Source: Straminergon stramineum
Lineage: Eukaryota; Streptophyta; Bryopsida; Hypnales; Calliergonaceae
NCBI GenBank assembly: GCA_963920665.1
Contig: OY987265.1
Coordinates: 32,121,001-32,185,000, forward strand
Length of the DNA stretch: 64,000 nucleotides
Reading direction: 5' to 3'
Position numbers and translations under genes: made by a program
The notes under the pieces: generated by a model
The model's input: the letters and a program-made list of their open reading frames with translations, nothing else
The model's database searches: none
What the model was told of the DNA's origin: nothing
In this document: piece by piece, positions 57,000 to 64,000 of the stretch
Layout of the letters: the number at the start of each line of letters is the position of its first letter
Numbering within the stretch: position 1 is the stretch's first letter

Positions 57000-58252
57000 G
57001 GCAGACCCCAGTTCCAAATGCACAACTGAAGTTTTGCACTCCCAATTTCGTGCCAAATTTGGAGGGCAATGTCAGCATTGGTAACTTCCCCAGACTGTTT
57101 GCGAAGTTCACTTGGAGGGTCCAATTCCGGTCTGCAGTGGGCATGCTGTCTGCCCTGTATCATATACTTCTGTCGACGACGGGTCCCTTGATAGCTGCTG
57201 GCGCCGGCCAGTATTGATTCCTCCCGGCCCCTCCCCCAATTACTGTAAGTAGGCTATGCTAAGTTGTTATATATATCCCTGACTTCTTCCCTACCAAGAA
57301 TCTAGACCTCACTGTGATCAGTTGCCCCCATGCCAGTCATTCCCAAAGAGGACGGAGATCCCCCCCCCACCCTTCGATCCGGATCCGGATCCGGAAGTCA
57401 ACTAATGCCGGTTTGACATTTGGGAATTCTGGAAGCCTGGTCGAATTCCTGATCGATCAGGATGAATCTCCGGCCGGCTCAGGCAGACTAGACCTAGACG
57501 GATGGGATTAATTCCCACCCGGTCAAGCACCCGTTCTAACTTACTTACCTTATTAGGCATTGGTCTAGTCCTCCTCACGAGTCACGACTTTTGTCCACTC
57601 GACTTCGACTTTTGCAATTGGCGTTAAGTTCCCTGCAGCAGACTGAAGCGAGCGCGGTGCCCGAGAGGATCCATAATATTCTGCACATGGACTCGGACAG
57701 ATCTGCAATGGACGAGCCCTGCCTCAGCCCAGCCCAGCCCAGCCCAGGCAGCAGGCAGGCAGGCAGGCACGCAATGACTGACTGTAAGGAAGGAACTGAA
57801 GAAAACCTAAACTAAGCTAAGCTTAAGGTAACTGCAACCTGGGAAAACTGGAAAAAAGGCCGCGGGGAAACTTACAAAAGGCTGGGGGCGAGTGCAGGGG
57901 ATCCACAGGACAGGCAGCAGCCTGCCTGCCAGGGGAAGAGCAGAAGAAGACGAAGGAGAAGAAGAGAGCAAGGGGATTCCGCAGTCCACACTTAACTTAG
58001 CGTAGACTAGCTAATCGGGGGCAGCCAACGAGGCGGCAGCAGCAGCAGCAGGGACTTAAATTTGGAGAATCTAACGCTCACTGGAACCAAGTCCTTGCAA
58101 TGGGCAGGGGAAGACTATGCTACGTTACTGGAGAGACAAACAACAAGATCTAGCTCAGCTAAGCTAAGCTTGAAAAATTAGAACTCAAGAAGGAGAAGAC
58201 AACGACAACAGTTAAGGAGACCCTCCATACTGTGGTAAGTTAGCAGATGAGG
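57000..58252. other. GC- and CpG-richer island
   Basis: The most CpG-containing stretch of the window: TGTCGACGACGGG (57172), GCGCCGG (57200), GATCCGGATCCGGATCCGG (57378), CTCCGGCCGG (57469), GAAGCGAGCGCGGTG (57645). It also has CAGCCCAGCCC repeats, (GCAG) runs at 57750 and (GCA)5 at 58037. Frames of 65-89 codons are not recognisable. It could be a promoter/5' region of an unseen gene or old low-methylation DNA; nothing decides. Confidence 0.35.
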
Positions 58253-58403
58253 TTAACCCTATAAAGATGCAGCCCCTGATGACCATTGTAATCACCAAAA
58301 TTCTCTAATTATTGGACTAATGGGGGTGCATCCTCTTTTTCTACAATCAATAGTGAAGTCCTTCATCGGACCATTCTAGTACGTAGCATCTTTACATGGT
58401 TAA
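58253..58403 (-). mobile_element. TTAA-type element G, copy 3
   Basis: Left TTAA-CCCTATAAAGATG, right AAAGATG-like CATCTTTACATGG-TTAA, 151 bp, antisense to G2 (TTTTCTACAATCAATAGTGA). Confidence 0.6.
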
Positions 58404-58582
58404 CATGTAAAACATTGAAAGTTTTGAAAAATTAGACATAGAAGATTGAACGAGCTTGAAGGGGTTGTATTGTGACCTTGAACTGTCTCTTTTAATTTGT
58501 ATTTTCAAAAGAGAAGCCCAAACATACCGACCTATACATACCCATTACGTAGGTTTCTTGCAATGAAGGTTTCAATGTATGC

Positions 58583-58936
58583 TAAAGGAGGCAACCCATT
58601 CCTAATCACTACCTTTTTTGGCAATACAGAGTGATCTCTTTCCACACATGAGGAGATGCCAATGATTAAGTACAACACAATTCCCCATGCAGTTGTGGCA
58701 CATTGTGATTGTTTTACAACACTCTCAATCCTTGGTAAATTTTGCAACCAACCTTTGTGAGAAACATGAAGGTCTACATGTACATGACTAGAGTGGGAGG
58801 AATGGAATCTTCCACTCAAAAATTCCTGGTATTTCTATTTTGAAAAAGAAAAATTTGGGAAATTATAGAAACCTTCCCAACTCTATTCCAAATAGGTGTA
58901 ACCACTTAAGTGGTTGGAAATGGGTTGCCTCCCTTA
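58583..58936 (+). mobile_element. TA-bounded element K, copy 4
   Basis: Left TAAAGGAGGCAACCCATTCC, right AATGGGTTGCCTCCCTTA, 354 bp including both TA. Interior CAATTCCCCATGCAGTTGTG. A 95-codon minus-strand frame overlapping it is incidental. Confidence 0.75.
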
Positions 58937-60060
58937 TACATGCAAATGGACGATCCTCTCATTGTTTTTTCAATCACAACAAAACGAACTCAAAGTTGTT
59001 TGTAGGTTAGACAAATTGATTTTTCTAGTTAGCTAGCTAGGGTCCATACGAAGTGAAGGAACTTATTATTGCAGGGTGATGGTGCTGCATGATCTTCAGC
59101 CCGCCGGTGCTCTTGTCATGCAACAGGCAACTTCCCAAAGAGAAGAGGCCAAATAGGCGACCTGCATCATTCATCACGTAGATAACAAAAAGCTGCCTGC
59201 CCTCCCTCCCTCCCCGCCTGCAGCAGCAGCAACACTTTCAGTCTCTCTCTCTCTCTTCTTGAAATCGAAAAAACTAGCTTATCTTACTCCTAACTTCAGT
59301 TTCAACTAAAAAAAACTGAAAGCATGCAGTCACTCAGTTGTTCAGTTGTTGTTGTTGTTTTGTTTTGTTTTGGGGGAAGTAAAGTTAATTTAGTTAAAGT
59401 AATTTCTTCCTAAACGAGGGATTGCAGCATTACAACTACCAACCCCCAAGGAGAAATAAATATTATCAGAAGATCATAGCATGTCAAAACAGCTTGCTTG
59501 CTAGAATAAACTCCAGGTTAAAAATTGAAAAAAATTGAAAAAGTTTGAATCGCTTGCTAGCTCGATTGACCCAATTGTGAAAAATTTATGGATGTTTAGG
59601 TTTCTATTAAATACTTAGCTTCGACTTCATTTCATTTGTGTTGTTTTTCCCGTGACTTGCCATTACTTTTCAGAAACCAATGCTACTGAAGAATCATTCA
59701 GTTAAGTTAGGATCCAAATTATAATGAATGAATGATCCATGAACTGCGAGAGGCTGTATGTATGCAGACCATTTCAATTGGTGGGACGAAGTTATAAGTT
59801 ATTGGGGTAGGGTTGAAGTTAACCTAGCCAGCCAGCCAGCACCACCAACATAATAAGTTAAACAGAAGGCTTGCTACACTCCAGATTGTACGTAAGCTTA
59901 GGCCTACTACGGATCACAGCATCTTTCGATCATTGAAGTGATTGAACCAACTCCAAACAAGCGGAAATCAGACTCAAGGAGTTTGATCGTGAATTGGGAC
60001 ATGGGTGCAGGAACATCCAGGGATGGAGTAGAACATACTCATGCTGCATTCACGAAGTGA
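58937..60060. other. GC-richer island with microsatellites
   Basis: Contains CCCTCCCTCCC (59202), (GCA)4 at 59219, (CT)8 at 59240-59255, (GTT)5 near 59345 and (CCAG)-like repeats at 59826. TAAGTTA motifs at 59701, 59790 and 59850. No gene is seen. Confidence 0.4.
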
Positions 60061-60208
60061 AAATCAAATGTTCAATTTTTCTTTTTGACAATTCTGCAAT
60101 TGGTTTGGTGGAAAAGTTTTTTTAGACAATTTTGGATCATTTATGAAAATACTAATTTATATAATATAGAGTATATTATTGATAGAATTAGGCATGTCTT
60201 GTAGAAGT

Positions 60209-60908
60209 TTTACCCCCTAAAATTCTTTGGGTATGTTTTGAACATAGCCCTCCACAATTGCTATTTCTAGTTGCTTAGACTTGAATTTGGAAGGGAAAAA
60301 AATATTTTTTTGCACATTCTTAACTATATAATCTTGAAGTATGGTAGACCATCAATGTGTGGATAAAGTTTCGTGATGTATGGCCTCATGGATTGTATGA
60401 TTAGAAAGTATGAAAATGGGATAAAAGGTGTTTTTTTTGGCATGCCTAGCAACATCAACCAACTTTGACCATTGTTTTGGTGAAATTTTTGCTCTCTAGA
60501 AAGTGAGAAGTTTATGGAATTGCATATTGTATCATGTCATGTATGTGTATGTCAAATTTTAGACCTATGGAATGAGTGTAGTATACACCAATTTTTTAGG
60601 GGGGGAGGATAACATGCATATACAAAACTATGCCTCTACACTAGGCAATTTTTGAAATGACAATTTGGACTTGATTTTTTCTATACCACAATCTCAATAG
60701 TGATAATATACATATACATATACACATGCATACATTTGTTGTCTTAATTGAATACATGAAAAAAATTTAAGAAAAAATTATTGTAGGTATTATACGTGTG
60801 AAACTTGAGAAAAAAATTCAAAAAATGATGTTCAAATTTCACTTCAAGAAACACTGACAAAGGCTTTTCAAAAATTCTATGAGAGTTTATTTTCCTTTAG
60901 GAGGTAAA
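60209..60908 (+). mobile_element. TTAA-like element N with TTTA ends
   Basis: Left TTTA-CCCCCTAAAATTC, right TTTCCTTTAGGAGG-TAAA. The two ends are inverted repeats over CC(C/T)CCTAAA. 700 bp, single copy. The end sequence resembles families B and C but the target would be TTTA rather than TTAA. Confidence 0.45.
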
Positions 60909-61049
60909 AGATCTTCAATTCTCCAATATGTAATTATGTGTTTTAAATATAAATAAAGGTAATTTGTGATAGATGCAATCTGGGGGGATATTAATACTCT
61001 TAAATAAACATAATTTTTGCAACTTCATTTCAATTATAGAATTTTTTTT

Positions 61050-61470
61050 TTTATAGAACGAATGGACTTGCATGAGTGGTCTAGTTCTTCCACATGGTTT
61101 TCAAGAGTTTGCACTCCAAATGATGATGAATCAATTTCAACTATACCAATTCCTTATTTGGGATCAATATTGGAAGTGTGTACACAAATTTAACCTCTCA
61201 AGAAACCAATTGTTATTCAAATTCTATTATTTCTACAAGAGAGCATGATGTCAATTTCTTCCAACCACAAATTAATGCTTATGTTTTCTTTGGAAGCCCA
61301 TCTTGTCTTAGAAGGACAATCTTAGTTACTAAAGTAAATAAAAGTGCATGTGAATCCAAAGGGCCAAGGCAAGTGGACAACATACTTTTAAGTATGATTA
61401 AAAGGTTGATGCTAAATATTAAGAAAAAAATCAAAATGTTGAGTTATATAAGGTGCTCTTACTACTAAAT
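61050..61470 (+). other. Weak exon-like stretch, possible gene relic
   Basis: A T-run ending TTATAG at 61051-61056 resembles a splice acceptor. A 43-codon frame follows from ATG 61062 (MDLHEWSSSSTWFSRVCT then PNDDESISTIPIPYL) to a stop at 61191. A different frame overlaps from 61178 and runs to 61468 (FFQPQINAYVFFGSPSC inside). Composition looks more protein-like than elsewhere. No family is recognised, and a frameshift would be needed to join them. Confidence 0.15.
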
Positions 61471-62000
61471 GTACTTCAATTATCTTCAAAATTATCCAAT
61501 ACAATAAACATCATCAACCATAGTAGTAGCAGGCTTTTTGAGGCGATTTGGCGCCTATTTGCACCAAAGTGATGTGCCCAATACTTCACCCTTCAACAAA
61601 ATAGTACTAGAAGAGTGGAAAATCACTAGAGAACTTCAAAATTTTAAAAAAAATCTTGGATGAAGTTGCCAAATTGTGGATGAAAACATAATCATGGATA
61701 TGTGATATTTACTAACATGATATTTCCATCCAATATATGGATGAATGTTGAAATTTGGAACACCACTATAACATTTAATATCACCACATTTTACAAGACA
61801 CATGTACACCACAAAAAATTTTGGGACTGCAATAGGCATGTCCAAAGTTGTGCTTGTCACATAGGTCGAGTTACCTTAGTAATAATACAATTTTCTAATG
61901 TACATATTTCCAAAATATGTTAAATCTGAACAAAAATCTCTACACATGTAAATTTGGTATTACAATGATTATGTGAACTTACTGATTTATTCTAATGCCA
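61471..62000. other. Unassigned AT-rich DNA
   Basis: Frames of 73-74 codons on both strands overlap at 61636-61923. Neither is recognisable. Confidence 0.35.
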
Positions 62001-62551
62001 ACTAATCATCATTTTAACACTAACTACTGGAAATACGCCCGAACGATGCCATGCCCAATGTAACTTCAGTTAACTTAACTCTCCATCATTTCGATGTTCC
62101 AATGATGTCCAAATAAGTTAACCTGCGTTGTCGTCATCAAGTTAATTTTCTGATGGACGGACGGACAGGCGGACTGAAGGAATCACTCATGAAATGGGTC
62201 TGTCAGTCACCATTTGATTTTGGAGCCCTGTAAGTTAAAACCCAAGGTAGGTGCAAGGATCTAGAAGTCAATGTTATAAAGGGCCTTCAATTGATGTGGT
62301 GTAGAAAAAACAAACAAACTTTCGGTTAGACCACAAATACAGTGTGGGAAAACGGGAGATGTGACACAACTAATTGGTGTGTGTAAAAATTGGAAATTTA
62401 TGGGAGCCCAATCGGTAAGGGACACAAACACGGGGATGCAAACAAGAGACCGAGCTAACTGACCAAGACAGGCCCGGGATCATGGTACATTTTTGTCTGA
62501 AGATTAGTACCCAAATATCATAAGGTGAAGCTTCAAGGCTTTGCACTTTTA
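62001..62551. other. GC-richer island
   Basis: Contains (GGAC)-like repeats at 62153-62175 and TAAGTTAACC motifs. No gene is recognised. Confidence 0.35.
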
Positions 62552-63010
62552 TCAACCCATAGCGGATAGTGAGGGGTTTTTTGGTGGAAAAACTATCCTT
62601 TTATTTGCTCCAGTGATGGAAATCTAAAATCAAGTTCCTCTGGATCTTTGTATTGTTTCCCTTCCCTTATCAATGGAAATGATCCATGTGTTTCACGAAG
62701 AAAAAAAAAATCTAAAATTGTTTTCTTTTTCTGTAAAACTTCAATTGTACAAAAGTATAGGAGACTATCATGGGAAAGTGTGGAAAAAATTTTAGTCCAT
62801 TTGATTGTGTGGATTGAAAGATTAGAGCATTTAAATTTCGAAAGAAAGATTTAAAAAAAAATTTGGCCTCGATTAACAAGAACGACATGCTTTGGAAGTT
62901 TTTCTTGGAGGATATTTTTGTGCTCCATGTAAAAATGATTATCTTCACCATTCAAAAGTATGTATGCTTAGGCACATGCAAGAAAAATTTCAAAAACAAA
63001 TTCAAGCAAT
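62552..63010 (+). mobile_element. Possible M/C-like TTAA element, interrupted by LINE fragment
   Basis: Starts TCAA-CCCATAGCGG. After the LINE insertion, GTGTGGATTGAAAGATTAGA resembles the M family diagnostic block. The right end was not found. Confidence 0.3.
62621..62718 (+). mobile_element. 78-bp LINE 3'-end fragment with 10-bp TSD
   Basis: AATCTAAAAT is duplicated at 62621-62630 and 62709-62718. The insert carries TTTGTATTGTTTCCC, CAATGGAAATGATCCATG and GTTTCACGAAG followed by A8-10. It is the plus-strand counterpart of the copies at 11671 and 28209. Confidence 0.7.
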
Positions 63011-63799
63011 AAATTATTCTAAATCACCCTCCAACATAGAGAAGTTTAAAAAATTGGAAATACCATAGCCAACTTTAGACAATTTTTTGTATCCTCAATT
63101 TATTGATTTTTGAAAATTTGATTTATGGAAACCATTTTCTTTCACAACTAGGAATTTTTTTATTACAAAAAATACCAACCCAAAGCACTTACAATAATTT
63201 TCCCTATCCCTTTATCCATGAACTTTCATCTCTCTTGGAAAGAAGACAATGATACAAGGTATCCACAATTTTCCTTTCACTTGCCTCCAATGGCCATTGT
63301 TTACTTAATGCAAAAAGAGCAACATGGACTCTTTGCCCCTCCCAAGTCCAATGCCCTAACATTCTTTCTCCATGGCTACCCTACCAATGTGCCAACCACA
63401 CCATCTTTTGATGCCCATGGTTCTTTCTTTCTTTGTATTGATTGAGTTGCTCAGACCATTTGTCCTTTTTTGCATGATTCTTTTTGGCTAAGACAACATC
63501 TAATCTATGCATGAAGTTGACCACCCATTTCCCCCCATGCAGATGGTGAATACCCCATTCTTCCATCAAAATTTTTAGAAAGATCTATCCATAATTGGTT
63601 TTGTAATACCCTATCCAAATGTCTAATGTCCTTCGGAAGAGACATTTGGTTTTTAAAGTGGTTAACAATTAATTTGTATTTTATTCGTGATATTCTTTAT
63701 AATAAGTGGATTCTCAAAGTTACAAATATTACAACAATGACGTGTGCCAATATAAATATATTTTGTTGAAGCTAGTTGCATCATAAAGTAATGTACAAA
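63011..63799. other. Unassigned AT-rich DNA
   Basis: A 75-codon frame at 63218-63445 has balanced composition but no recognisable family, and stop codons bound it closely. Confidence 0.35.
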
Positions 63800-63915
63800 T
63801 AGGCAATTTCATTAAAATGGCCGTATTACGGTAAAATGGCGCAAAATATGTTAGGAATTGCATGACATTCCATCAAAATGGTGGAATAATATCACCATTT
63901 TAATGAAATTGCCTA
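63800..63915. mobile_element. TA-bounded miniature element V
   Basis: TAGGCAATTTCATTAAAATG at the left is the exact complement of the right end, ending GCCTA, 116 bp. An internal ATGGCCGTATTACGGTAAAATGG core adds weaker symmetry. TA flanks suggest a Stowaway/mariner-type MITE. Single copy here. Confidence 0.75.
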
Positions 63916-64000
63916 TACAATTTCTTATTGTAGTTAAATTGGTCACAAAATGTTCTCTAAAGGATGGTTGAGGGAAGAAAGGATTGTTATCTTTACATAT

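Noticed and set aside
63218..63445. 75-codon frame with balanced composition
   Set aside because: No start context, splice signal or family similarity could be seen; too short to support a gene.

Overview
No protein-coding, rRNA or tRNA gene could be recognised in these 64 kb. The sequence is strongly AT-rich (by eye about two thirds A+T, not counted) and CpG-poor, and almost all open frames are under about 130 codons with no familiar domain. It reads as transposon-filled intergenic DNA from a large eukaryotic genome. CACTA-type foldbacks with CACTAGTAGAAA ends, Tourist/Harbinger-like TTA elements and short poly(A)-tailed L1-type 3' ends favour a land plant or other streptophyte. No gene anchors that assignment, so it is tentative.

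The dominant component is a set of non-autonomous elements bounded by TTAA, with ends reading TTAA-CCC and GGG-TTAA. This is the piggyBac signature. I separate family A (about 230 bp), B (about 940 bp), C with its subfamily M (about 580-980 bp), D (735-967 bp), E (533 bp), G (about 150 bp) and N (700 bp). Many copies sit end to end and share one TTAA: B-A-G at 9.4-10.7 kb, B-C at 19.4-21.6 kb, A-D at 26.5-27.7 kb and M-A at 40.4-41.2 kb.

A second component is a group of TA-bounded terminal-inverted-repeat elements (families H, K, R, S, T, U, Q, V). Several begin with TAAGGTA or a close variant although their interiors differ. S-T and S-U pairs also abut and share one TA. Third come TTA-bounded elements (three L copies and one Harbinger-like element), two CACTA hairpins, a 250 bp repeat (P) with six copies, and several LINE 3'-end fragments of only 50-97 bp flanked by target-site duplications.

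Layout. 0-5 kb: minisatellite, one LINE fragment, E copy, unassigned DNA. 5-16 kb: two CACTA hairpins, C copy, B-A-G chain, T copy, a 730 bp foldback. 16-28 kb: C, A, D, B-C chain, A, H, R, L, A-D chain. 28-38 kb: LINE tails in a GC-richer patch, a pre-miRNA-like hairpin, Q, P, B copies, C, S-T pair, A. 38-48 kb: C remnant, G, P interrupted by K, M-A-P cluster, C, A variant, Harbinger-like element, R carrying Q. 48-57 kb: E, A, M, K, A, B, L-L, S-U. 57-64 kb: a GC- and CpG-richer island, G, K, a second island, N, a weak exon-like stretch, LINE fragment, V.

Between the AT-rich transposons lie GC-richer islands of 0.3-1.3 kb (near 6.4, 10.7, 18.7, 22.5, 24.2, 28, 37, 40, 57.5, 59.5 and 62.2 kb). 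They carry short tandem repeats and many TAAGTTA/TTACCTTA motifs. They may be the older non-transposon background or poorly visible gene flanks. Nested insertions give a relative order: K is younger than B2 and P2, Q is younger than R2, H is younger than A1, and a LINE fragment is younger than the LINE tail it interrupts.
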